From Thiocapsa imhoffii (GTDB lineage: Bacteria; Pseudomonadota; Gammaproteobacteria; Chromatiales; Chromatiaceae), in contig NZ_NRSD01000029.1 of assembly GCF_016583985.1 (NCBI RefSeq), positions 1 to 50,526 on the forward strand: DNA of 50,526 nt. The letters are read 5' to 3'. Made by a program: the position numbers and the translations under genes. Shown here piece after piece: positions 27,205 through 35,718 of this stretch. The stretch's first letter is position 1. Each line of letters starts with the position of its first letter. The notes under the pieces were generated by a model that saw only the letters and a list, made by a program, of their open reading frames with translations, had not been told where the DNA came from and did not search any database.

Positions 27205-27581
27205 GTCCTCACTGGATCCCGGGCGTGCTGTCTCAGCGCGAACCGACTGGCGGGTTGGGTTCAGCGGTGCGATTCTCGCGCGCGGCGGGCGAAGGCCCTT
27301 GCTTTCCCGGATAGCGTCATGGTTCGGAGTCTGGCGCTCGGCGCGGCACGCCCAGTGCACGCCTTCAGTCGCCCGTACGCAACGTCGATCCAGCGCCGCG
27401 ATGAGCGGGGTAGATCGGACAGCGTTGAATGGCGTCCTGTTCGGAGTATATCGTTCTTTGCCTGATGCGCTGGAGCTTTTCGACGCCGCCGAGCGGGGCT
27501 CCGAACCGTCTGACCACCTGGTTCGGGGGTCAGTCTGCGTGGGTGCGATGGGGTCGCGAGGAGGGGCGTGAGGCGCGGCTG
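27205..27581. other. Spacer splitting the last EAL gene from the cluster
   Basis: The only sizeable gap (377 bp) in the cluster. On the minus strand it contains TATACT (27450-27445), five of six matches to a -10 element but without a good -35 at 16-18 bp, and a hairpin CCGAACC/GGTTCGG at 27501-27526. The downstream gene could have its own promoter. No gene is seen. Confidence 0.45.
27501..27526 (-). terminator. Hairpin after the 920-residue GGDEF-EAL gene
   Basis: CCGAACC (27501-27507) and GGTTCGG (27520-27526) flank a 12-base loop about 55 bp past the stop. It may end or weaken the upstream transcript. No T-run. Confidence 0.35.
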
Positions 27582-30344
27582 TCAGTCGGATCGGGTTAGA
27601 CCCCTGTGCAGACGCTTGCAGAGTCGTGGGACCGCCGCGGCGGGAACGGCCCGACTGAACAAGTAACCCTGCGCGAGATCACAGCCCACATCGAGCAGGA
27701 ACTGGCGCTGGGCGGGAGTCTCGACCCCTTCGGCGAGGACCTTGAAACCCAGGGTGGTGCAGAGTGTCGTGATGGCGGTGACGATCGCCACGCTTGCGGG
27801 ATCACCTGGTAAACCGCTGATGAAACTCCGATCGATCTTGAGTCGATCGAACGGCAGCCCCTTGAGATAGGCAAGGGAGGAATAGCCTGTCCCGAAATCA
27901 TCCATCGCCAGGCTGATGCCGAGATCCCGCAGCGCGCCGAGCAGTTGCGGGGCGCGATCACGCAGATCCATGACAAAGGTCTCGGTCAACTCCAGTTCGA
28001 TCCGCTCGGCGGCAAGTCCGGTTTCGCGCAGGACGCGTGTGACTGTCGCGGCGAAATCACTGCGTTGGATTTGCACGCCGGAGACATTGATGGCGATCTG
28101 ACCGACATCGAGCCGCGCGCGCTCCCATGCGCGGGCCTGGAGACAGGCACGTTGCAACACCCATTCGCCGAGGAGGATCATCAACCCCGCCTCCTCGGCG
28201 ATCGGGAGAAAGGCATCGGGCATCAGCAACCCACGCTCAGGGTGCTGCCAGCGCAGCAAGGCCTCGAAGCCCACCAGCCGATCGAGCCGGAGGTCGACTT
28301 GTGGTTGATAGTAGAGCACCAGCTCATCACGATCGAGTGCGCGATGCAGTTCCGCGGTGAGACGAACCCGTTCATGGGCGCGTTCCGTCAGAGCCCGCGC
28401 ATAATGCCGGTAGGTGTTGCCGCCGGACTCGCGGGCCTGATAGAGGGCGGCGTCGCTGTTTTGGAAGAGCTCCGCGGCCTCGGTCCCGTCCACGGGCGCG
28501 CAGGCGATCCCAATACTGGCCCCGATGAAGAGTTCGTGTCCGGCGAGGGTCAAGGCCGAATTGAGTGTTTCGAGGATGCGTTCCGCGGTGAGCGCGGCGT
28601 GGGTTTCGATGTCCTCGTTACTCTCGATCATGAGCGCGAATTCATCGCCGCTGAGCCGTGCGACGGTTTCCTCGGGGCGCGCCGGTCTGGTCAGTCGTGC
28701 CGCGATCTCGCGCAGGGCGAGATCGCCGACGGCATGGCCGAGGCTGTCGTTGATATGCCGAAAGCCATCGATGTCGACCAGGAGCATCCCGACCTCCGTC
28801 CCCGTGGTCTTGGCACGGAGTAAGGATTGCTCGAGACGGGTTCGAAACAGGAGTCGGTTGGGCAGTTCGGTCAGGGGGTCGAGATGCGCGAGACGTTCGA
28901 GTTGCGCCTCGGAACGCTTGATATCGGAGATATCGGAGAAGACGCCGATATAATGCGTCGTCAGTCCGATCTCGGATTTCACGGCATTGATATTGACCCA
29001 CTGTGGATAGGTTTCGCCATCCTTGCGCCGATTCCAGATCTCACCGCGCCAATGCCCTCGCTCGTTGAGCGCTTGCCACATCTTTCGATAGAAGTCCGTA
29101 TCGTGCCGTCCTGATTTCAGCAGACTTGGATTCTGGCCCAGAACATCCTCGGGTGGATACCCGTTGATCTCCGTGAAGGCGCGATTGACGGACAGGATCA
29201 CCGGGGCGGTATCCGTGATCAGGATGCCCTCACTGGTGTTCTCGAACACCGCGGCCGTGAGGCGTAGACGCTCCTCGGCCTGCTTGCGTTCCGTGATGTC
29301 CTGCAGGGCGCCCTGGACGGAGATGATGCGACCGGCTTCATTGTGAACGGCTTGTGCCGTGGTGCGAATCCAGACACGCCGCTGTTTCGCCGTGATGATC
29401 TCCATCTCCTCGTCATATCCGACGCCATCATGTGCACAGGCCATGAAGAGACGGGTGATGCGTTCGCGCCACTCCGGGGCATAGTAGGCAATGGCCTGCT
29501 CAACGGTGAACCGCATCCCGGGCGGCTCTTCATGGATGCGGCAGACCTCATCGGACCAAATGACGTACTGTGAATCGAGTCGGACCTCCCAACCACCGAT
29601 GCGGGCCAGGTCCGCGGCCATCTGGATCAAGCGTTCACGGTCTCGCAATTGGGTCTCGGCCAGCTTGCGTTCGGTGATGTCCTGGATGGTGCCGAGCAGC
29701 CGTTGACCATGGCCGTCTTCGTCTGGCTGCATGCGGGCGACGAGGCGGACCCATCCGAGTTCGCCGTTGGGGCGGATGATGCGATGGTCGAGATCGACGG
29801 CGCTACTGATCAGCGATCGCTCCTTGGCCGCCAGCATCATGGCGCGATCATCGGGATGGACGAGTTGCTCATAGACCCTCTCGCTCGGAACCACCTGGTG
29901 CCCGTCGACGCCGAGGATCTCGTAGACCATGGCGGACCAAAAGAGGGAGCCGCACTCCGGCAACCACTCCCAGTAGCCGAGCGCGGTGATCCGTTGCGCC
30001 TCCTCGAGTTGGGATTTGGTCTTCAGCAGAACGCGCTCGGAGGCCTTGCGCTCCGTGACATCGCGCAGATAGAGCACCGTCACCCAAGCACCCTCCATGT
30101 CCATCTCCACCGCGCGCACGTCCGCCGACACCACCTTGCCGCCAGGGCGCGTGATGGTGATTTCCGTGGGACCATCCGTGACCACGAAACCGAACGGGTA
30201 TCCGATAAGCTCCTCGCTGGCGCGCGCAAACAAGTGGAGCGCCGCGGGATTCACATAGCGGATAAGGCCCTCTTGGTCGAGGGTCAGGATGGCGTCCGAG
30301 GCACGGGCGACGATCTGTTCGAAGTGGGGGCGGGTCGGCTCCAT
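27582..30344 (-). CDS. PAS-rich GGDEF-EAL protein next to kaiB
   Basis: A 920-residue soluble protein: four PAS domains (residues ~5-100, 110-235, 240-355, 360-480), GGDEF (~485-650) and EAL (~660-910). The cyclase signature is SGDEF with RPEE where the RxxD inhibitory site should be, so cyclase activity is uncertain. The EAL domain has EALLRW, NVSGVQ, ELTETF, DDFGTGYSSL, LKIDRSF, EGVET and AQGYLF, so phosphodiesterase activity is expected. Its ATG lies 13 bp after the kaiB stop, without a clear ribosome-binding site, implying translation coupled to kaiB. The PAS domains may bind small ligands or redox cofactors; none can be named. Confidence 0.94.
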   Translation of the reverse strand: MEPTRPHFEQIVARASDAILTLDQEGLIRYVNPAALHLFARASEELIGYPFGFVVTDGPTEITITRPGGKVVSADVRAVEMDMEGAWVTVLYLRDVTERKASERVLLKTKSQLEEAQRITALGYWEWLPECGSLFWSAMVYEILGVDGHQVVPSERVYEQLVHPDDRAMMLAAKERSLISSAVDLDHRIIRPNGELGWVRLVARMQPDEDGHGQRLLGTIQDITERKLAETQLRDRERLIQMAADLARIGGWEVRLDSQYVIWSDEVCRIHEEPPGMRFTVEQAIAYYAPEWRERITRLFMACAHDGVGYDEEMEIITAKQRRVWIRTTAQAVHNEAGRIISVQGALQDITERKQAEERLRLTAAVFENTSEGILITDTAPVILSVNRAFTEINGYPPEDVLGQNPSLLKSGRHDTDFYRKMWQALNERGHWRGEIWNRRKDGETYPQWVNINAVKSEIGLTTHYIGVFSDISDIKRSEAQLERLAHLDPLTELPNRLLFRTRLEQSLLRAKTTGTEVGMLLVDIDGFRHINDSLGHAVGDLALREIAARLTRPARPEETVARLSGDEFALMIESNEDIETHAALTAERILETLNSALTLAGHELFIGASIGIACAPVDGTEAAELFQNSDAALYQARESGGNTYRHYARALTERAHERVRLTAELHRALDRDELVLYYQPQVDLRLDRLVGFEALLRWQHPERGLLMPDAFLPIAEEAGLMILLGEWVLQRACLQARAWERARLDVGQIAINVSGVQIQRSDFAATVTRVLRETGLAAERIELELTETFVMDLRDRAPQLLGALRDLGISLAMDDFGTGYSSLAYLKGLPFDRLKIDRSFISGLPGDPASVAIVTAITTLCTTLGFKVLAEGVETPAQRQFLLDVGCDLAQGYLFSRAVPAAAVPRLCKRLHRGLTRSD

Positions 30345-30357
30345 GAGGGGGATGCGA

Positions 30358-30636
30358 TTAGGGCCGAAGATCGAGGCCGATCAGCACCTTGTCGTGCTCC
30401 GAGAGGTCGCCGACCACACGCCTGACGGGCGGTGGCAGCTTCTTGATCACCATGGGGGTGGCGAGGATTCGTTCGTCCTCGGCCAGTTGCGGTCGCTCGA
30501 GAATATCGATGACCTCGATCTCGAGCGTCCACCCGGTGGACTCGAGAGCAGCGGCGATCGCACGCAGATTCTCGATGGCGCGATCGGCCACGGCGGTCCG
30601 CCCGGCGATATAGAGTCTGAGCCGTTGTGTGTTCAT
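30358..30636 (-). CDS. kaiB: Circadian clock protein KaiB
   Basis: A 92-residue thioredoxin-like KaiB. The family signatures are RLYIAG at the N-terminus, IEVIDILERPQLAEDE (strand plus loop) and ILATPMVIKKLPPPVRRVVG, followed by GLDLRP. In clock systems KaiB switches fold and binds the CI ring of KaiC to drive the dephosphorylation phase. Its ATG overlaps the kaiC stop (ATGA), so the order is kaiC then kaiB. There is no kaiA in the window. Identification is firm; whether the pair oscillates is not knowable from sequence. Confidence 0.96.
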   Translation of the reverse strand: MNTQRLRLYIAGRTAVADRAIENLRAIAAALESTGWTLEIEVIDILERPQLAEDERILATPMVIKKLPPPVRRVVGDLSEHDKVLIGLDLRP

Positions 30637-32372
30637 GCACGCTCTCGCTTGATGGCAGCGCGCGCGCGCGTGATCCGGGCGAGTCGGCTTTCGATCTGGG
30701 CGATCTGGCGGTCGAGATCAGCGGCCTTCGCGTCCCGCTCGGCGCGGTTCAGTCGTTCGCTCGCGGCCGCGATCTCCTCGATTTCGCGGCGTAATTGCTG
30801 GGCGCGATCGAGATCGAGACGCAACTGTTCGAGTGTCTCCTCGTCCTCGGCGAGCCGGGCGATGCGCGCGGTTCCGTAGACGATACCACCTTCGCCCATG
30901 TAGGGATCGATGATCTGTAGCCCGCTTGGAGTGATCCGAAATTCCTTGACCTGGTCCGAGATCGGCAGGCCACGGGCCTTGATCACTGTGATGAGACGAT
31001 TCATCTCGCCGTCGTTTTCGAGGCGACGCAGCTTGATCCAGACATCGATCATGGAGGAGACGTCGAGATGACTGACGCCGAGCGAGTCGTCGCTCAGCAA
31101 CTCGGTGGCGAGTGTGGTAACGCCCTCCTCCTTGATGAGGTAGAGCAATCGCAGCAACATCTCTTTCGCCCCCGAGACGTCGCGGCGCTCGGACAGGCTG
31201 CTCACTGGGTCGAGGATGACGAGCGCGGGTTGCAGGACACGAATCGAGCGAATGATCCGCATCAGGTGCTCCTCGAGACCGAATTCGACCGCGCGCACCG
31301 GCTGCATCACGAGTGTTCCCGCACACCCGGTCGCGGAATCGGCGCTGTCGCTGTAGCGGGCGAGGTCGATCCCGATGCTGCCTTGATTGCGGATCAGTTC
31401 ATCCATGCTCTCCTCGAAACTGATGTAGAGCACCAACTGTCCCGTGTCGCAGACCGCGCGGGCGATGCTGCTCGAAATGCTCGTTTTGCCGGTCCCCGCC
31501 TGACCTGAGATTAAGATGGTCGAGCCCGCGTAGGGCCCCCCGCCGCCGAGCATGGCATCGAGGCCGGGGATCCCCGTGGGCAGGCGCTGCGACGAGACCC
31601 GTGCCTGCAGGGTCGTGCCGGTGACCGGAATCAGGAAGATGCCTTGACTGTCGAGGAGGAAGGGATACTCGTTCGCGCCATGCCCACCGCCGCGCCGTTT
31701 CACGATGCGCAACACGCGCGTCATGATGCGGTCCTTGACGTCCTGTCGCAGGGCGATCACACAGTCGGCGATATAGTCCTCGAGGCCATAGCGGGCGCTG
31801 AACTCGGCCTGTTCTCCGGTCGTGAGGATGCAGGTCACGGCCCGCTCGCGGATCCAATCGAAGACGCGCGTCAGTTCCGCGCGGAGATTCGCGCTATCGG
31901 CGAACCCGCTTTCAAGCGCGTCGATGGCATCGAGCACGAGTCGGGGTGATTCAAGACGGTCGAGCGCATAGCCGATGCGGGCGAGGATCGCGGTTAATTC
32001 GATCGTCTCGCCAACCTGGACCTCATTGGGTTGGGGGCGCATGTCGAGGATGCGCAGACGCCCGGCCGCGAGGTCGGCGCGTGCGGGAAAGCCGAAGCCT
32101 TCGGCATGATCGAGCAGGGCCTCGGGTGATTCGTCGAAGGTCACGAACACCCCGGTCTCGCCCTGTGCGATGCCATGACAGAGGAAGCTCAGCGCGATCA
32201 CCGTCTTGCCGGTCCCCGCGCTGCCCCGCAGCAGACTAGGCCGCCCCGCGGGCAACCCGCCGCGCAGGATGGCATCGAGCCCAGAGAGACCGGTGGGGGT
32301 TGGTGGTCTGGGCGAGCTCGGATGCGGACTAGCGCGGTCGGACGCGGGGTCCTGGTGGTTGGATGCGGGCAT
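30633..32372 (-). CDS. kaiC: Clock ATPase/autokinase KaiC with C-terminal coiled coil
   Basis: A 579-residue double RecA-like ATPase. A Pro/Ser-rich N-terminus (~25 residues) precedes CI: Walker A GSAGTGKT (50-57), catalytic pair Asp80-Glu81 (FDES, where cyanobacterial KaiC has two Glu). CII has Walker A GQAGTGKT (290-297), catalytic Glu320-Glu321 and Walker B LVILDPVS. By alignment to Synechococcus KaiC, the phosphosite pair Ser431-Thr432 is Ser439-Ser440 here. After CII there is no cyanobacterial-type A-loop tail; residues ~507-575 are instead a charged heptad region (EETLEQLRLDLDRAQQLRRE and on) that predicts a coiled coil, as in KaiA-independent KaiC of the Rhodobacter type. It starts 20 bp after the 939-residue GGDEF-EAL gene. 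Confidence 0.95.
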   Translation of the reverse strand: MPASNHQDPASDRASPHPSSPRPPTPTGLSGLDAILRGGLPAGRPSLLRGSAGTGKTVIALSFLCHGIAQGETGVFVTFDESPEALLDHAEGFGFPARADLAAGRLRILDMRPQPNEVQVGETIELTAILARIGYALDRLESPRLVLDAIDALESGFADSANLRAELTRVFDWIRERAVTCILTTGEQAEFSARYGLEDYIADCVIALRQDVKDRIMTRVLRIVKRRGGGHGANEYPFLLDSQGIFLIPVTGTTLQARVSSQRLPTGIPGLDAMLGGGGPYAGSTILISGQAGTGKTSISSSIARAVCDTGQLVLYISFEESMDELIRNQGSIGIDLARYSDSADSATGCAGTLVMQPVRAVEFGLEEHLMRIIRSIRVLQPALVILDPVSSLSERRDVSGAKEMLLRLLYLIKEEGVTTLATELLSDDSLGVSHLDVSSMIDVWIKLRRLENDGEMNRLITVIKARGLPISDQVKEFRITPSGLQIIDPYMGEGGIVYGTARIARLAEDEETLEQLRLDLDRAQQLRREIEEIAAASERLNRAERDAKAADLDRQIAQIESRLARITRARAAIKRERA

Positions 32373-32392
32373 GGACGATGCGATCTCTGTTG

Positions 32393-35212
32393 CTAACGAT
32401 CAGCGCGGATGGGCTGTTGTGACCAGTGCGCGAAAAACGCCCCGGCTGAGCAGGGCTTGCCAAAGAAATAGCCCTGGCCCTCATCGCAGCCCTCACGGTG
32501 CAGGATCTCGAATTGTGCCTGGGACTCGATCCCTTCGGCGATGACCACAAGACCAAGACTATGACCCAGCGCAATGGCGGTGCGGGTAATGGCGACGTCA
32601 CGTGGGTCGTCGTCGAGCCGAGCGACGAACGAGCGATCGATCTTGAGCCGATCGACCCGCAGGCGCTTGAGGTGAGAGAGGGAGGAGTGCCCAGTCCCGA
32701 AGTCATCCAGGGCCAGGGTCACGCCGAGTTCGTGCAGCGCTTGCAGGGTGGTGATCGCCACATCGAGCCGGCGCATGATCATCGACTCGGTGATCTCCAA
32801 CTCCAAGCGTGAGGCCTCCAACCCGGTGCGCCGCAAGACGTGTTGAACGCGCTCGACGAGATCGGCCTTTTCGATCTCGTTCATGGGAAGGTTCACGGCG
32901 AGTCGTGCGAGGCGGAAGCCGGCCTCATCCCAATGCATGAGCTGAGTGCAGGCGGTGTGGAGAACCCAGGTCGAGAGTTCGCCGATCAGACCGATCTCCT
33001 CCGCGATCGGGATGAACTGCTCGGGTGACACGGATCCGAACTCCGGATGCTCCCAGCGGCACAGCGCCTCGGCCCCGGTGAGTTGTCCATCTCGCAGTCC
33101 AACTTGAGGCTGAAAGTGCAAGTGCAGTTCATGACGCGCGACGGCCCCCCGCAAGGCATTCTCGAGACGCAGCCGTTCGACCGCCCCCACGGACATCTCG
33201 GGGGTGTAGAAACAATAGTGATTGCGGCCATGCTCCTTGGCGCGATACATGGCAATGTCGGCGTGCCGCAGCAGGGATTGCATCTCGGTGCCATCGTTGG
33301 GGTAGATACTGATTCCAATGCTTGCCGTGATATAGAGTTCACGGTTCTCGATGGTGAACGGCTGTTCCAAGGTCCCCAAGAGGCGGCGGGCAAGACGGGC
33401 GGCAAAACGTGGTTTGACCAGGTCATCCATGATCACGACGAACTCATCACCACCGAGTCGGGCGATGGTATCGGACGCGCGGATCTGCGCGGCCAGGGCA
33501 CTTGAGACGACCTGGAGCAATTGATCGCCGACGAAATGCCCCAGGGTATCGTTGACGGACTTGAAGCGGTCCAAATCGATGAAGAGTAACCCGATCTGGG
33601 CGCCGAAACGGGCGGCGCGCTGCAGACAGAGTTCGAGCCGGGCATGAAAGAGACTCCGGTTCGCCAGATTCGTCAGCGGATCATGGTGTGCCAGATAGTC
33701 GAGTTGTGCCTCCGCCTCCTTGCGGTGCGAGATGTCCTGGACGGTGCCCTGGAGCTTGACCACCGTCTGACCCTCTCGAACCGGTTCACAGGTCGCCTGG
33801 ACCCAGATCTCGCGTCCCTTCGCGGTGGTCATGCGCAGTTGCAGATCGAAGGGATCGCCAAGGGTTGTCGCCCGCTCGAGATGCTGGGCGAGCAACTGGC
33901 GATCGGAGGGATGGTAATAATCGAGTGCCTCTTCGAAGGGGACGGGCGCGGACTCCGGGAGGTCATGGATCTGGTAGGTGACCTCGGTCCAGCGCACCGC
34001 TTGGGTCGCGACCTCGAGTTCCCAGCCCCCAACCTTCGCGATCTGGCCGGTCGCATTCAGAAAACGCTCACTACGTTCTAGCGCCTCGGTGACGCGCCGC
34101 CGCTCGGTGATGTCGCGATTGACGCCGCGCCGGCCGAGAAAACGGCCCTTGTCGTCGACAACCCCGCGACACACGTGCTCGATCCAACGCATCTGTCCCC
34201 GCGCGTCGATCAGTGCCAGTTCGAGCCGTTGTTGATCATCGCACGGGTGCGCGGTGACCAGGTCGTAATGCGCCTGCCAGCGTGCCCGGTCCGCGGGATG
34301 GAGCAGGGTCTCGAAGAGTCTGGGATCCGCGAGGAAGGCCTCGGCCGGATAGCCTGTGAGCAGTTCGCAGGCCGGAGACACATAGCGAAATTGCCCGTCC
34401 GGGGTGAGCCAGTAGTCCCAATCGGGGCTGAACTCAGCGACGACCCGATAGGCCTCCTCACTGGCTCGTAAGCGCTCGGCGGTGCGCGCGAGCGCCTCGG
34501 CCTTGCGCACCGCCTCGGTGCGGTCGACCAGCACACAAACGAATCGTGGGGTCTCGTGTGCCAACGCATGCAGACGGGCGATGTGGAGATCGCCGATGAA
34601 GTCCTCGCCTGACGCCGTGTTGAAGGTGACTTCCGCTAATTCCAGTGCGTGGCCGCTGCCGAGGCGCGACCACGCATGGATGACACGACCGCGATCTGGG
34701 TTGCCGATCAGACGGGCGAAGAAATAGGCGTGTCCGACCCGATCACGCAGATCGAAACAGGCACGTGAGCGCTGATTGGCCTCGAGGATCAGCCCCTGTT
34801 GATCGATCACGATGGCCGGCAGCGGCAGGTCATTGAAGAAGGCGGCGAAGCGGATCAGGGCATCTTCACTGGTTTGCTGGCTGACCTGTAATTCCTCGTT
34901 CTGGATTTCCAACTCGGCCTGATAGATGCGCAGGTTCTCGACCAGTCCGGTCAGCCCCAGTGCCTCTTCATTGGCCTCGGACACCAGGTCGTCCGCGCGC
35001 TCGATCAGCCCGTTCACGAGGGCCTCGGTGGCGCGCGCGCGCAGTCTGGTGAGCGGGTCCTGCTCCCCCTGCTGATCCTCACCAGGTGGCGCCGGTGCCC
35101 TGAGGTCAGACTCCGGCACCTCGGATGCGGGCGCTGGGGTGGGCGGCTGATCGGTTGCTCCGGACGATCCCAAGGGCTGCGCGGGAGGACGCGGTGTGCG
35201 GTCGCTGGTCAT
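32393..35212 (-). CDS. PAS-GGDEF-EAL protein upstream of kaiC
   Basis: A 939-residue soluble protein. After a ~50-residue Pro-rich tail comes a helical module (LRIYQAELEIQNEELQVS), three PAS domains (to ~495), GGDEF (~500-665) and EAL (~675-930). The cyclase signature is the canonical GGDEF with an RASD inhibitory site five residues before it; the EAL domain keeps EALCRW, EITES, DDFGTGHSSL, LKIDRSF, EGIES and GQGYFF. It is thus the one GGDEF-EAL protein here with both sites intact. Its N-terminal module and second PAS (FSPDWDYWLTPDG) resemble those of the 1321-residue protein. It overlaps the CheW-like gene by four bases (ATGA) and is followed 20 bp later by kaiC. Confidence 0.94.
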   Translation of the reverse strand: MTSDRTPRPPAQPLGSSGATDQPPTPAPASEVPESDLRAPAPPGEDQQGEQDPLTRLRARATEALVNGLIERADDLVSEANEEALGLTGLVENLRIYQAELEIQNEELQVSQQTSEDALIRFAAFFNDLPLPAIVIDQQGLILEANQRSRACFDLRDRVGHAYFFARLIGNPDRGRVIHAWSRLGSGHALELAEVTFNTASGEDFIGDLHIARLHALAHETPRFVCVLVDRTEAVRKAEALARTAERLRASEEAYRVVAEFSPDWDYWLTPDGQFRYVSPACELLTGYPAEAFLADPRLFETLLHPADRARWQAHYDLVTAHPCDDQQRLELALIDARGQMRWIEHVCRGVVDDKGRFLGRRGVNRDITERRRVTEALERSERFLNATGQIAKVGGWELEVATQAVRWTEVTYQIHDLPESAPVPFEEALDYYHPSDRQLLAQHLERATTLGDPFDLQLRMTTAKGREIWVQATCEPVREGQTVVKLQGTVQDISHRKEAEAQLDYLAHHDPLTNLANRSLFHARLELCLQRAARFGAQIGLLFIDLDRFKSVNDTLGHFVGDQLLQVVSSALAAQIRASDTIARLGGDEFVVIMDDLVKPRFAARLARRLLGTLEQPFTIENRELYITASIGISIYPNDGTEMQSLLRHADIAMYRAKEHGRNHYCFYTPEMSVGAVERLRLENALRGAVARHELHLHFQPQVGLRDGQLTGAEALCRWEHPEFGSVSPEQFIPIAEEIGLIGELSTWVLHTACTQLMHWDEAGFRLARLAVNLPMNEIEKADLVERVQHVLRRTGLEASRLELEITESMIMRRLDVAITTLQALHELGVTLALDDFGTGHSSLSHLKRLRVDRLKIDRSFVARLDDDPRDVAITRTAIALGHSLGLVVIAEGIESQAQFEILHREGCDEGQGYFFGKPCSAGAFFAHWSQQPIRADR

Positions 35213-35718
35213 GCGGTCGGTCCAGGCCTCGCTGCCGGTTCCGCATGACCGGTCGAAGCCGTCTCGGGGGCGGGGATGCGTCGCAGATCAAGCAGGACGG
35301 AAAACCCCGGTCCGGTGCTGTCGGGGAGTCGAGCGAGACCACGCACGCAGGGCAGGGTCGAGAGTCTGGTGATGAGCCTGGGCAACGGAAAGAGCGCGTC
35401 GATGGGGATGGTCTGGAGTGACACGGGTTCCTCGACCCGCACGCAGTGCAGGGTGTCGGGGCGATCAGTCTCCGGCGCGCTGGCGTGGCGCAGTTGCAGG
35501 GCGCGTTCGCGCGCGCGCGCGGACGGCATCGGTAATCCGATGAGTGGTGCCAAGGCCGGCACCCGCGGATCCGTGCTCTCGCCGATCCCCCGGATCTGGC
35601 GCGCATCCACGACGAAGCGCTGCGCGCCGAGCCTGAAGGCCACCATGTCGATCTCAGTGAGCGGAGCGGTTGCGGGGACCGAGGTCGAATCCGGATGCGG
35701 GACGTGGGTCTCAGTCAT
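35209..35718 (-). CDS. Divergent CheW-like protein
   Basis: A 169-residue protein with weak similarity to CheW: an opening strand pair (VAFRLGAQRFVVDARQIRGI), a central variable region, then VRVEEPVSLQTIPIDALFPL and a late LDLRRI. The usual RG-containing loop that binds receptors is not obvious, and the C-terminus is a Pro/Ala-rich tail. The position, directly after a normal CheW, corresponds to the second CheW (WspD) of Wsp systems. It overlaps both neighbours by four bases. The CheW assignment is moderate. Confidence 0.65.
   Translation of the reverse strand: MTETHVPHPDSTSVPATAPLTEIDMVAFRLGAQRFVVDARQIRGIGESTDPRVPALAPLIGLPMPSARARERALQLRHASAPETDRPDTLHCVRVEEPVSLQTIPIDALFPLPRLITRLSTLPCVRGLARLPDSTGPGFSVLLDLRRIPAPETASTGHAEPAARPGPTA

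Noticed and set aside
35209..35718. Possibility that the CheW-like gene is a pseudogene
   Set aside because: It is divergent, but it is full-length, overlaps both neighbours by ATGA and fits the place of the second CheW in Wsp clusters.
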